Made by a program: the position numbers and the translations under genes. The notes beneath the pieces are model-generated. The model did no database searches and was not told where the DNA came from. It saw nothing but the letters and a program-made list of their open reading frames with translations. Positions 42,236-51,264 of a stretch of DNA of 64,000 nucleotides are shown here, in pieces. This DNA is from Glaciimonas sp. PAMC28666 (GTDB taxonomy: Bacteria; Pseudomonadota; Gammaproteobacteria; Burkholderiales; Burkholderiaceae_D): the NCBI RefSeq assembly GCF_016917355.1, contig NZ_CP070304.1, positions 4,340,001 through 4,404,000 on the forward strand. Reading direction: 5' to 3'. Every line of letters starts with the position of its first letter. Positions within the stretch are counted from its first letter, which is position 1.

Positions 42236-44017
42236 TCAGATGAGAGCGGAGGTGACTTTCAAGACCTCTTCTACCGTGGTGACGCCCGCAATAATCTTAC
42301 AGGCACCAGCGATGCGCAACGGTTTCATACCGTCAGAAATGCTCTGTTGTTTGAGTGCTTGTAGTTCCGTTTGAGCCTGAATCATTTTTGAAAACGCGGG
42401 TGTAACGGTGAGGAGTTCATACAAGCCGGTTCGGCCACGGTAGCCAGTCTGACGGCATTCTGGGCAGCCAACCGGCTGGTAGACTGCGTGCGGCTTTGGA
42501 ATCGCCGAGTCCTTGATTAAATTCCGCCACACCTCGTCGGTGACTTGACCATCGCCACTTTTACAATGCTCGCACAAAGTCCGTACAAGACGCTGCGCCA
42601 TAATCCCGATCATCGTACTTTCCAGCAGATAATAGGGTACGCCAAGTTCCAGCAACCGCATGATTGCCGACGGTGCATCGTTGGTGTGCAGTGTGGAAAG
42701 CACCAAATGGCCTGTGAGGGCGGCCTGAATGGCCATTTCTGCGGTGGCCAGGTCGCGAATTTCTCCGACCATGATGATATCGGGGTCTTGCCGCATCAGG
42801 GCCCGCACGCCATCCGCAAACGTCAGATCAATTCCTTGATTTATCTGCATTTGGTTGAAGGCAGGCTCAACCATTTCGATGGGGTCCTCCACTGTACAAA
42901 CATTCACTTCCGATGTGGCTAACGCCTTCAATGTCGTATATAAAGTGGTGGTTTTACCTGATCCGGTGGGACCGGTGACCAGAATAATGCCATGTGGGCG
43001 TTTGGTGAGCGCATCCCAACGCACGGCGTCATCCGCTGGAAACCCCAATTCTGGCAATGTTTTTACCACGACTTCCGGATCAAAAATTCGCATCACCAGC
43101 TTTTCGCCGAAAGCGGTTGGCAGCGTCGAAAGGCGCAACTCAACTTCTTGGCCACCCGCAGTCTTGGTTTTGATGCGACCATCCTGTGGTCGGCGCTTTT
43201 CAATCACGTCCATCCGGCCGAGCAATTTGATCCGCGCCGTCATGGCAATCATGACAACCGCCGGGACTTGATATACCTGATGCAATACGCCGTCGATGCG
43301 AAAGCGAATAGCGCTGAAATCCCGTTTTGGTTCCATGTGGATATCAGACGCGCGCTGTTCAAACGCATATTGCCATAACCAGTCGACGATATTGATGATA
43401 TGACGGTCGTTGGCATCCACTTGCTTATTGGCTTTGCCAAGCTCCACCAATTGCTCAAAGTTATTCCGTAATGCTAATTCCTGGCCGCCCGATTTGTGCG
43501 CACTCTTGATCGACTTCGCCAGGCTAAAGAATTGCGTGATGTATTGCGTAATATCGACGGGATTTGCAATCACCAACTTAATGTTACGCCGTGTGATTTT
43601 GGCAATTTCCGGCTCCCATTCGATGCGAAATGGTTCGGCAGTAGCAATCACCAGTTCCGTTGGTGTTAGCTCAACCGGTAAGATATTAAAACGCGCCGCG
43701 TACGTCGCTGACATAACGTCCGCGACTTTGGCAAAGTCGATCTTGAGCGGGTCGATGCGATAGAAGGGCAGCGCAACTTTGTGTGCCAGCCACTCCGTCA
43801 ACCATTCCAGAGTAATGGGGCGATGCGGAGTGTGGGCAGTCAGGCGCTTGCATTGCGCCACTGCGGACAAGGGATGAATCGCAATGCTAGCGTTACGGAA
43901 GATACTTTGGGCTTGTGCATAAAAGTCTTTAACTTCTTCTTTTATAACCGTCCCATCCGCCAGCAACCAAGTAAAGATTTGCTGCAGATCGAGTATTTTT
44001 GGAAGCGCTTTATTCAT
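42236..44017 (-). CDS. GspE/PilB-type secretion or pilus-assembly ATPase, isolated
   Basis: 593 residues. An N-terminal MshEN/GspE-N domain (about 60–160, YAARFNILPVELTPTELVIA) precedes the AAA-type motor: Walker A GPTGSGKTTTLYTTL, Asp box EDPIEMVEPAFNQMQIN, Walker B DPDIIMVGEIRDLATAE, His box GHLVLSTLHTNDAPSA. A zinc-type tetracysteine follows (LCEHCKSG and GCPECRQTGYRGRTGLYELL). It would power a type II secretion system or type IV pilus, but no other component is nearby, so partners must lie elsewhere. Length is normal. Confidence 0.93.
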   Translation of the reverse strand: MNKALPKILDLQQIFTWLLADGTVIKEEVKDFYAQAQSIFRNASIAIHPLSAVAQCKRLTAHTPHRPITLEWLTEWLAHKVALPFYRIDPLKIDFAKVADVMSATYAARFNILPVELTPTELVIATAEPFRIEWEPEIAKITRRNIKLVIANPVDITQYITQFFSLAKSIKSAHKSGGQELALRNNFEQLVELGKANKQVDANDRHIINIVDWLWQYAFEQRASDIHMEPKRDFSAIRFRIDGVLHQVYQVPAVVMIAMTARIKLLGRMDVIEKRRPQDGRIKTKTAGGQEVELRLSTLPTAFGEKLVMRIFDPEVVVKTLPELGFPADDAVRWDALTKRPHGIILVTGPTGSGKTTTLYTTLKALATSEVNVCTVEDPIEMVEPAFNQMQINQGIDLTFADGVRALMRQDPDIIMVGEIRDLATAEMAIQAALTGHLVLSTLHTNDAPSAIMRLLELGVPYYLLESTMIGIMAQRLVRTLCEHCKSGDGQVTDEVWRNLIKDSAIPKPHAVYQPVGCPECRQTGYRGRTGLYELLTVTPAFSKMIQAQTELQALKQQSISDGMKPLRIAGACKIIAGVTTVEEVLKVTSALI

Positions 44018-44218
44018 CGTATTATCATGGCCAATCGAGCAAAGTTAACAGTGTGAATTAGATTTGAATCTGAATCTGAAGCTCAATCTGACGTGACCGC
44101 GATTTTAACCAGATGTCAATGGCGTGTTCAGATCAACAGCATTCGAACCGCACGCAAAAGTGGGGATGCTTTGCGTTCCTGGCCCAGCGCTTAGTCCACA
44201 GTCCGCGATGTTTAGTTC

Positions 44219-45067
44219 TCAGTTTTCGGTATGCCAGACTTTGATGCCATTCACCCACGATTTTGCCGGCAATTTGGTTTCGGCAGTTATTTCTGCAGCG
44301 CGCTCGTAAAGCGTCGTGAAGTCCGGCTTCCAGGCAGTTTTGAAAGCAATCGCGATAACATTGCCGTCATGGACCTCAGGCAGACACCAGACGTCGTCGA
44401 AAGCGAACTTCATGGCTTTCAGGTTTTTTGCATAGCTTGGATGGTCCCCAAACAAGTTAACTGTCATCACGCCATCGTCCGTCAGACAAGCGGCGCAGGC
44501 GCTATAAAACTCTGGCGTATCGAGTACAGGACCTTTTGCGGTGGCATCGTACAAATCGACTTGTAATGCGTCGATCGTGTTGCGATTCGCCTCGTTCATG
44601 ACAAAATCCATCGCATCCATTTCGATGACCGATAAGCGGTCGTCGTCCGGCGGCAACTTGAACATGGTTGTGCAAATTGTCAGTACTGACGGATTTAGCT
44701 CAATCGCCGTGACGCGTGCCGCAGGAAACTGTCGATAGCTGAATTTGGTCAGGGCAGCGGTGCCGAGGCCCAGCTGCACGATATGTTGGGGTTGATCGTT
44801 AAAAAGCATCCATGCCATCATCTGTTGAGCGTATTCCAGCTCCAGCCAATCTGGTTTGCGCAGGCGCATCGCGCCTTGCACCCATTCAGTACCGAAATGC
44901 AGAAAACGGACGCCGTCTTGCTCTGACAGAGTGACGGGGGCGAATTTAGGCTTACGCGGCGCTTTTGGTTCTGTTTTAGCCTCTTTTACCTCAGTTTTTT
45001 GGAGGCGTTTGCCAGGGCCAGCTTTAAGATTGGCTTCGGCTTCGATTGATTTACGTTTGATCAGCAT
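44219..45067 (-). CDS. Spermidine-synthase-like methyltransferase-fold protein
   Basis: 282 residues from ATG 45067; a TTG at 45115 is an alternative and neither has a strong ribosome site. After a basic Lys-rich head (about 1–45) comes an aminopropyltransferase-type Rossmann domain: HIVQLGLGTAALTKFSYRQF, VTAIELNPSVLTIC, DDDRLSVIEMDAMDFV, DALQVDLYDATAKGPVLDT and AACLTDDGVMTVNLFGDHP. The decarboxy-SAM pocket is incomplete compared with SpeE, as in many proteobacterial spermidine-synthase-like proteins of unknown substrate. Monocistronic. Confidence 0.82.
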   Translation of the reverse strand: MLIKRKSIEAEANLKAGPGKRLQKTEVKEAKTEPKAPRKPKFAPVTLSEQDGVRFLHFGTEWVQGAMRLRKPDWLELEYAQQMMAWMLFNDQPQHIVQLGLGTAALTKFSYRQFPAARVTAIELNPSVLTICTTMFKLPPDDDRLSVIEMDAMDFVMNEANRNTIDALQVDLYDATAKGPVLDTPEFYSACAACLTDDGVMTVNLFGDHPSYAKNLKAMKFAFDDVWCLPEVHDGNVIAIAFKTAWKPDFTTLYERAAEITAETKLPAKSWVNGIKVWHTEN

Positions 45068-45437
45068 TGTCTGGAGTTGAGAGGGCTTAAGTGGATGTGT
45101 CTGGTTTTGTAGCAATAGCTCACATTATCTGATGTTTACACAATGATACCGCGCCAATGCGTCAATTTTTGTTCAAATGAAGCTTGTGGGTTTGCAGGGT
45201 ACGGCAGGAGCAGCACCAAAGTCTCCTATCCAGCGGAATCAAATTGCGCGGCGAATTTTCCATTGAAGCAGATGCGCGCCAATTGTGAAAAGCTTAAGGT
45301 CAAAGTAGGGACCGCCCAAGAACGCCGGCTTGACATCCACACCGCGCTGGACAAGGTTTTCAGCGCATATTGAAGGGATCGATGCACCTGTCAGACCATT
45401 TCTGGTAGCTTTTTCGTTGCAGTATGAGACGGCACCG
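45068..45437. other. 370-bp intergenic region
   Basis: Between the spermidine-synthase-like gene and the DNA glycosylase gene. A minus-strand frame crosses it (GGKFYADINGAVSYCNEKAT) and overlaps the glycosylase end. It reads like the C-terminal part of some small protein but has no start of its own. I treat it as unassigned. Confidence 0.35.
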
Positions 45438-45956
45438 TTAATATCCGCGTAGAACTTGCCACCTTTGCAACTTTTCGGCGTACGGCAAAGTATAGGCAGG
45501 ACTACTGGATGGCAGCTCAACGATGCGATAACGCGCTGCATGCTGGCCGAGCACCGCCAGCCCTAGCCGGGCCGCTGTTCCGCCATTAAAAGCGATCGTC
45601 GTGAGCGCAGGCAAACTGGCAAGCAAGGCGAGCAGATCATTGTCGTTGCGGTTACGAATGTGGCTATCCAAACTGCCCACGCGATGTGCTTCCGCTACCA
45701 CGTCCCATAGTCCAACATGCTTTCCCAGCAACGCCTCAAGGCGCGAACTGTAGTCGAGTCGCACCAAATCGAGGCCTGTTACTTCCGACATCAAAAGCCA
45801 AAATCGATTTTGTCGATTTCCGTAGTACTCCTGAAGCGCTAACGATTTTTCACCGGGCAAACTCCCCAACACTAAGAGACGGGTTCGAGCATCGACTACC
45901 GGATCAAAACATCGCTTTCGCGCCGGCGCATCGTCCAAATTCAATAGCTTTGTCAT
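45438..45956 (-). CDS. DNA-deoxyinosine (hypoxanthine) glycosylase, UDG superfamily
   Basis: 172 residues. Family motif RLLVLGSLPGEKSLALQEYY, GNRQNRFWLLMSEVTG, VGLWDVVAEAHRVGSLD and C-terminal LPSSSPAYTLPYAEKLQRW, matching family 6 of the uracil-DNA glycosylase superfamily, which removes hypoxanthine formed by adenine deamination. It has no dedicated partner and is preceded by a truncated duplicate of its own 5′ half. Confidence 0.9.
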   Translation of the reverse strand: MTKLLNLDDAPARKRCFDPVVDARTRLLVLGSLPGEKSLALQEYYGNRQNRFWLLMSEVTGLDLVRLDYSSRLEALLGKHVGLWDVVAEAHRVGSLDSHIRNRNDNDLLALLASLPALTTIAFNGGTAARLGLAVLGQHAARYRIVELPSSSPAYTLPYAEKLQRWQVLRGY

Positions 45957-45982
45957 TTGTAAATTCTAACTTTTAACCTTTA

Positions 45983-46189
45983 CTAAGCACAGTAACTGTT
46001 GCGAGGGCAGCCGTAATAGTGCTGTGCAGTCAATGGCGCGACGCCGGGGAAGCCGCCCAATATCAAGATACGCGTCGTCTCATCGATGACTGGCGCAAAG
46101 CCAGTGAGATTTGTATTTAGATACTGGCTAATAGCAGAAAAGGAAGGTTGTCGCGGCATAAGCTGATGTTGATAATTAGTCTTCTCCAA
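45983..46189 (-). pseudogene. Truncated duplicate of the hypoxanthine-DNA glycosylase 5′ region
   Basis: Codes GFAPVIDETTRILILGGFPG then VAPLTAQHYYGCPRNSYC and a stop. This aligns with CFDPVVDARTRLLVLGSLPG and SLALQEYYGNRQNRFW of the intact gene 26 bp away. Only the first third survives, and the FW of the motif is lost at the stop. The two copies are diverged, so this is an old duplicate or the remains of a second paralogue rather than a recent event. Confidence 0.75.
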
Positions 46190-46402
46190 GGATCGGTATA
46201 TTATCGCTCCTGGGGGGTTTTGGCATAACCTGTGGAGTTTGAGTCCTTAAGTGAACCGATTGTAGCGCCCAAGCCATTTTTCCACGCTACGATTACTTGA
46301 AGCAATCATAACTTTTTTACGCAAAACACTTTTCCTTGCGCTAGGCTGGTTAGTCAGTTCGGGGTAATTCATTCGTCTTATATCTTAACCAGGAGCGTCG
46401 AA

Positions 46403-47152
46403 ATGCAGCAACCCGTTATTCTGATTACAGGCGCCAGCCGCGGTATTGGGGCAGCAACAGCACTTTTGGCGGGCGAGCAGGGCTACGCAGTCTGTGTCAA
46501 TTATGTCCGCAATCGCGATGCAGCGGATGCTGTGGTGAACGCCATCGTCGCTAAGGGTGGCAAAGCGATGGCAGTTGCCGCCGATGTTGCCATTGAAGGC
46601 GACGTTATCAGACTTTTCGAGACACTTGATGCGAAACTCGGCGCATTAACGGCGTTGGTCAATAACGCAGGGATTCTTGAACAACAGATGCGGCTGGAGA
46701 ATATGGATGCCGCGCGCTTGCAGCGGATATTCATGACGAATGTTATCGGTAGCTTCATTTGTGCACGCGAAGCGGTCAAACGCATGTCCACCGCGTTGGG
46801 AGGTAAGGGCGGCGGGATTGTTAATGTGTCATCAGTTGCGTCGCGCGTCGGGGGATCAGGCGAATACGTTGATTACGCCTCTTCCAAGGGGGCAATCGAT
46901 ACAATGACCATAGGATTAGCAAAGGAGGTCGCCGATCAGGGAATTCGGGTGAATGCTGTCCGGCCGGGTGTTATCTATACCGAGATTCACGCCAGTGGCG
47001 GCGAAGCCGGACGCGTAGATCGGGTAAAAGATGCTATACCAATGCGGCGCGGGGGCCGTGCCGAAGAGGTTGCGCAAGCAATTATGTGGTTGTTGTCTGA
47101 TCAAGCGTCGTATTCCACCGGGTCGTTTGTAGATGTCTCCGGTGGTCGTTAG
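46403..47152 (+). CDS. SDR-family oxidoreductase (FabG/YgfF-like)
   Basis: 249-residue Rossmann dehydrogenase. Cofactor loop TGASRGIGAATALLAG, NNAG motif LVNNAGILE, catalytic Ser in IVNVSSVASRVG, catalytic Tyr-Lys in YVDYASSKGAIDT and the PG motif RVNAVRPGVIYTEI. It probably uses NADP, as there is an Arg-Asn-Arg after the second strand (YVRNRDAADA). The substrate is unknown; close relatives are annotated as glucose 1-dehydrogenase-like or 3-oxoacyl reductases. Ribosome site AGGAG is five to seven bases upstream. Confidence 0.9.
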   Translation: MQQPVILITGASRGIGAATALLAGEQGYAVCVNYVRNRDAADAVVNAIVAKGGKAMAVAADVAIEGDVIRLFETLDAKLGALTALVNNAGILEQQMRLENMDAARLQRIFMTNVIGSFICAREAVKRMSTALGGKGGGIVNVSSVASRVGGSGEYVDYASSKGAIDTMTIGLAKEVADQGIRVNAVRPGVIYTEIHASGGEAGRVDRVKDAIPMRRGGRAEEVAQAIMWLLSDQASYSTGSFVDVSGGR

Positions 47153-47200
47153 ATAAATTCAACGAGACGAGACGAAAAAAAACTAAAGCAGGAGTACGAG

Positions 47201-47641
47201 ATGTCAATAACGATAAGAAAAATTGATGTCCTGTTGGGAGCTTATGCGGAGAGCCATCGCAACCATACCAACGAGGTTATCCATTGTATTTGCGTGCCGG
47301 CAATTGTGTTCGCGTTATTGGGGCTGCTCTGGGCTTTGCATCCATTGGTGGCAACCTTAGCGGCAATCGCCGCGTTAATATATTACGGTGCCTTGTCGCT
47401 GCCATTTGCGGCAGGAATGGTGCTAATGGTGGCCTTAATGTTGTTAGTTCTTGATGCATTGCCCGGCAGATCGGTGCTACCGCTGTCAATCGTCGTATTT
47501 GTTGCGGCCTGGGTCGGTCAGTTTATTGGTCACCACATCGAAGGTAAAAAGCCATCGTTTTTTGATGACTTACGGTTTTTACTGATTGGCCCCTTATTTG
47601 TGCTGAGCTTTTTGTACAAGCGATGGCATTTACCCTATTAA
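47201..47641 (+). CDS. DUF962/Mpo1-like membrane protein
   Basis: 146 residues, four predicted helices. Begins LLGAYAESHRNHTNEVIHCI, with the His pattern of the Mpo1/YGL010w family, and later GQFIGHHIEGKKPSFFDDL, the second His pair. Yeast Mpo1 is an Fe(II) dioxygenase for α-oxidation of 2-hydroxy fatty acids, and the metal-binding histidines are conserved here. The bacterial role is not settled. It follows the SDR gene by 48 bp on the same strand and may be co-transcribed. Confidence 0.88.
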   Translation: MSITIRKIDVLLGAYAESHRNHTNEVIHCICVPAIVFALLGLLWALHPLVATLAAIAALIYYGALSLPFAAGMVLMVALMLLVLDALPGRSVLPLSIVVFVAAWVGQFIGHHIEGKKPSFFDDLRFLLIGPLFVLSFLYKRWHLPY

Positions 47642-47797
47642 GGCGCCGCATCAAAAGCCCGATGGACGCCGAGCTCGAGTTGAGTGAAAGTTGGGGCTTA
47701 TGAGGTCGGTTTCGGGAGAGTCAAAAAAAGAGGGAACGCAGGTTAAGGTTGTCGCTTCTTGTCGATAGTTAAATTCGAATGAAAAAGGAGTCATCTA

Positions 47798-48229
47798 ATG
47801 CTTGCGACGTTCGCGACCTTATTGATCTTTCAATGCCTCGGCGAGGGAATTACGTTTGCCTTGAAACTGCCCATTCCCGGACCGGTGGTAGGGATGTTAC
47901 TTCTATTTGTGGCCTTGGTAATCTCCCCTGCGTTGCTTGAGCGGATAGAGGAAACCGGCAGTGAACTACTGCGCCATCTATCGTTGTTGTTTGTGCCGGC
48001 AGGTGTCGGGATTATCGTTTCCGCAGCCACCGTGCGCGGGCATTGGTTAGCAGTGATCGTCTCGGTCGTGGTCAGTACCATTCTGACACTTGCCGTCACG
48101 GCGACAGTCATACGGTTGACCATGCCGCGCCAACGCCGCGGGAAGAGTGGGCCGCACGTAGACTCGCAGAATGCTTCGTGCACAGTCGATACACAGAGCA
48201 CGCCAAAAAGTGAGAATGACCATGCATAA
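47798..48229 (+). CDS. lrgA: LrgA/CidA-family membrane protein
   Basis: 143 residues, four helices: FATLLIFQCLGEGITFAL, LPIPGPVVGMLLLFVALVI, LSLLFVPAGVGIIVSAA and LAVIVSVVVSTILTLAVT. The PGPVVGMLLL and LFVPAGVG motifs are characteristic of LrgA/CidA holin-like proteins. With LrgB it forms a membrane complex implicated in murein hydrolase control and pyruvate or glycolate handling. The C-terminal tail is hydrophilic and overlaps the lrgB start. AAAGGAG lies seven bases upstream. Confidence 0.92.
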   Translation: MLATFATLLIFQCLGEGITFALKLPIPGPVVGMLLLFVALVISPALLERIEETGSELLRHLSLLFVPAGVGIIVSAATVRGHWLAVIVSVVVSTILTLAVTATVIRLTMPRQRRGKSGPHVDSQNASCTVDTQSTPKSENDHA

Positions 48230-48974
48230 CATCCCAGAATTTGGATCGATATGGGTCTATCTTGCGGGCTCTCCGCTGCTTGGGCTAACCTTGACCTTGT
48301 GCGCCTATGTCACTGCGGTCTGGGTTTACGGGCGCTTCAAATTTTCACCGCTGGCTAACCCTGTTGCTATTGCCATTGCATTAATTGTTTTGGTATTAAA
48401 AGCGACCGGTATGTCATATCGCGATTATTTTTCCGGCGCGCAATTCGTCCATTTTTTGTTGGGGCCGGCGACGGTGGCGTTAGCGATTCCTCTCGCACGT
48501 CAATTACCGCGTTTACGTCGTTCGTTTATTCCGCTCGTGTGTGGTCTGTTTTCGGGATCGTTAACAGCGATCGTTTCTGCCGTCGCCATTACCGTTGTGA
48601 TGGGCGGCTCCTACCAGCTGGCTATTTCTATCGGTCCCAAATCGGCGACCACGCCTATAGCCATGGGCGTGTCAGAAAAATTAGGCGGCCTTCCTGCATT
48701 AACTGCGGTGCTGGTCATTTGTACCGGTATTTTTGGTGCAGTCATCGCACGATTCTTGTTTAATTGGATGCGCATCGATTCGCACGAAGTACGCGGTTTC
48801 GCGCTAGGCGTGACCTCCCATGGGATCGGCACCGCGCGGGCATTTCAGGTCAGCCCGGAGATGGGGGCATTCGCAGGTTTGGGCATGGGAATGAACGGCG
48901 TCCTGACGGCATTTCTGGCACCGTGGTTAATCCCGATTGTTGTGAATAATTTATCTTTTCTGGTGTCGAAATAG
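48222..48974 (+). CDS. lrgB: LrgB/CidB-family membrane protein
   Basis: 250 residues, about seven helices. Family motifs: YFSGAQFVHFLLGPATVALA, SIGPKSATTPIAMGVSEKLG and LGVTSHGIGTARAFQVSPEMGAF, split here across MGVSEKLGG and SHGIGTARAF. The ATG at 48222 lies seven bases after a GTGAG site; an ATG at 48216 is equally in frame. It overlaps lrgA by eight bases, so the two are coupled. A weak hairpin with GCTCC/GGAGC arms follows at about 49006–49023. Confidence 0.93.
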   Translation: MHNIPEFGSIWVYLAGSPLLGLTLTLCAYVTAVWVYGRFKFSPLANPVAIAIALIVLVLKATGMSYRDYFSGAQFVHFLLGPATVALAIPLARQLPRLRRSFIPLVCGLFSGSLTAIVSAVAITVVMGGSYQLAISIGPKSATTPIAMGVSEKLGGLPALTAVLVICTGIFGAVIARFLFNWMRIDSHEVRGFALGVTSHGIGTARAFQVSPEMGAFAGLGMGMNGVLTAFLAPWLIPIVVNNLSFLVSK

Positions 48975-49037
48975 TACCGAAATGCGCATTCTCTTAACGT
49001 CATTTGCTCCGATTGAATGGAGCGCCTTTTGTTTAGG

Positions 49038-49067
49038 CAAAAAAATGGGAGAGCCCGGCTCCCCCAT
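49038..49067 (-). terminator. Rho-independent terminator of htpG
   Basis: On the minus strand, atgggggagcc, loop cgg, ggctctcccat form a 10-bp stem with one G·T pair, followed by TTTTTTT. It lies about 60 bp after the htpG stop. Confidence 0.88.
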
Positions 49068-49126
49068 TCTTAATTCTTATCTCACGCTGCTAATGCTTGT
49101 TGGTGCTGAATGGCAATGATTAGCGC

Positions 49127-51040
49127 TTATTTAGCGGCTAAACCCAGCAACATATCATTGAGACGTTTGACGAAAGACGCCGGATCAACCAACGCACCAC
49201 CTTCGGCCAGCATTGCCTGATCGAAAAGAATGTTTGCCCAATCGTCAAATTTCGCTTCTTCGTATTTCAAACGTTGCACTAATGGATGGTCAGGATTAAT
49301 TTCCAGAATAGGTTTCGAGTCAGGCGCATCCTGACCTGCAGCCTTCAGCATGCGCATCAGATTGCCGGACAATTCGTTGGTATCGGCGACAAGACAAGCG
49401 GGTGAATCGGTCAGACGGAAAGTGACGCGTACATCTTTGGCTTTTTCGGCCAATGATGTTTTCATCTTTTCGACCAAATCCTTAAACTGTGTTTCGGTTT
49501 CTTCGTGCTGCTTTTTCTCGGCTTCGTCTTCCAGCGTGCCAAGATCAAGTCCACCCTTTGCTACCGATGCCAGTTCCTTACCTTCAAAATCCTGCAGGAA
49601 CGACAGCATCCATTCGTCTACGCGGTCAGTCAACAACAAAACTTCGACACCTTTTTTGCGGAAAATCTCTAAATGTGGGCTGTTCTTGGCCGCAGTATAG
49701 GTTTCGCCGGTGGCGTAATAGATCTTGTCCTGGCCTTCTTTCATGCGGCCGATGTAATCAGCAAACGAGACGGTTTGCGCATCGCTGCTGGCATCAGTCG
49801 AGGCAAATCGCAGCAGCTTGGCGATACGATCCTTATTGGTGGCATCTTCGCCAAGACCTTCCTTCAGGACCTGACCGAACTGGGTCCAGAAGGTTGCGTA
49901 TTTATCCTTTTGGGTTTGTTCGTCATTGTTTGCCAATTCTTCCAGCATACTCAATACACGCTTGGTTGAACCTTCGCGGATAACGCGGACATCGCGCGAT
50001 TCCTGCAGAATTTCACGCGAAACGTTCAGCGGCAAATCTGCTGAGTCAATGACACCTTTAACAAAGCGCAGATAGACCGGCATCAGTTGTTCCGCATCGT
50101 CCATAATAAAGACGCGCTTGACGTATAACTTAAGGCCGCCACGTTTGTTGCGGTCCCATAAATCAAACGGCGCACGGGCTGGAATATACAATAATTGGGT
50201 ATATTCGCTACGGCCTTCAACCCGGTTGTGGGTATAGATTAACGGCGCTTCGAAAGCGTGCGAGACGTGTTTATAGAACTCGACATACTGCTCTTCAGTA
50301 ATGTCCGACTTGCTGCGCGCCCACAATGCGCTAGCTTGGTTGACGGTCTCGAAATCGTCGGTGACGACGGTCTCTTTCTTCTCTTCGTTCCATTCTTCTT
50401 TCTGCATCAGGATTGGCAGCGAGATATGGTCAGAGTATTTCTGAATAATCGATTTAAGCTTCCATGCCGACAGGAACTCGTCTTCCTCTGCACGCAAATG
50501 CAAAACGATGTCGGTACCGCGGCTGACTTTGTCGATCGCTTCAATACTGAACTCGCCCGCGCCTTCAGATTCCCAGCGCACGCCTTCGGTCGGGTTAGTG
50601 CCAGCACGGCGGGTCTCGACGGTGATTTTGTCTGCAATGATAAAGGCGGAATAGAAACCCACGCCAAACTGTCCGATCAAAGCAGCATCTTTTTGCTGGT
50701 CGCCTGATAGTTTTGAGAAAAATTCTTTAGTACCGGACTTCGCAATGGTGCCGAGGTGGGAGATCGCGTCGTCGCGCGTCATCCCAATGCCATTGTCCGA
50801 GATCGTGATGGTGCGACCAACTTTATCGAACGTGACTTTAATCTTCAGTTCAGGATCGTTCTCGAACAAGGCGCCATCGTTGATTGCTTCAAAACGTAGC
50901 TTATCAGCGGCGTCGGAGGCATTGGAGACCAACTCGCGCAAGAAAATTTCTTTGTTCGAGTACAAAGAGTGAATCATCAGTTGTAGCAACTGTTTGACTT
51001 CTGCCTGAAAGCCCAGGGTTTGCTTTTCGGATACGGCCAT
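49127..51040 (-). CDS. htpG: Hsp90-family chaperone HtpG
   Basis: 637-residue cytosolic chaperone. The GHKL ATPase domain has the N-box [36 protein letters not shown] with the ATP Asp, and [16 protein letters not shown] as the lid glycine motif. The middle domain has the catalytic Arg region ([19 protein letters not shown], part) and the dimerising C-terminal domain ends [15 protein letters not shown]. No eukaryotic charged linker or MEEVD tail. Ribosome site AGAGG is upstream of the ATG. A near-consensus heat-shock promoter precedes it. Confidence 0.97.
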   Translation of the reverse strand: MAVSEKQTLGFQAEVKQLLQLMIHSLYSNKEIFLRELVSNASDAADKLRFEAINDGALFENDPELKIKVTFDKVGRTITISDNGIGMTRDDAISHLGTIAKSGTKEFFSKLSGDQQKDAALIGQFGVGFYSAFIIADKITVETRRAGTNPTEGVRWESEGAGEFSIEAIDKVSRGTDIVLHLRAEEDEFLSAWKLKSIIQKYSDHISLPILMQKEEWNEEKKETVVTDDFETVNQASALWARSKSDITEEQYVEFYKHVSHAFEAPLIYTHNRVEGRSEYTQLLYIPARAPFDLWDRNKRGGLKLYVKRVFIMDDAEQLMPVYLRFVKGVIDSADLPLNVSREILQESRDVRVIREGSTKRVLSMLEELANNDEQTQKDKYATFWTQFGQVLKEGLGEDATNKDRIAKLLRFASTDASSDAQTVSFADYIGRMKEGQDKIYYATGETYTAAKNSPHLEIFRKKGVEVLLLTDRVDEWMLSFLQDFEGKELASVAKGGLDLGTLEDEAEKKQHEETETQFKDLVEKMKTSLAEKAKDVRVTFRLTDSPACLVADTNELSGNLMRMLKAAGQDAPDSKPILEINPDHPLVQRLKYEEAKFDDWANILFDQAMLAEGGALVDPASFVKRLNDMLLGLAAK

Positions 51041-51137
51041 TGTCTGTTACCTCTAAAGATTAAATACGAATAAAAGGAATGTCTCCGCGGTTCTGGCTGC
51101 GGCTTGAATCGCCACCATTAAAAGCGAATTTCCTCAA

Positions 51138-51167
51138 AAATGGGGCGTAGTTTGGGTATTTCAAGGG
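51138..51167 (-). promoter_or_regulatory. Heat-shock (σ32/RpoH) promoter of htpG
   Basis: On the minus strand, CCCTTGAA (−35) and CCCCATTT (−10) are separated by 14 bases, matching the RpoH consensus almost perfectly. It lies about 100 bp before the htpG start codon. Confidence 0.85.
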
Positions 51168-51264
51168 TTTTAGTGTGAATGCTGTTGAATCCATCGATAA
51201 GTGCCGCCAAAAACCAACTGAATCTGTTGCATATCATCATACCGATTTCGTATTCAACTTAAAG

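Noticed and set aside
45239-45541. Minus-strand 100-residue frame overlapping the DNA glycosylase end
   Set aside because: Half of it lies inside the glycosylase gene in another frame, and its start region is not independent.
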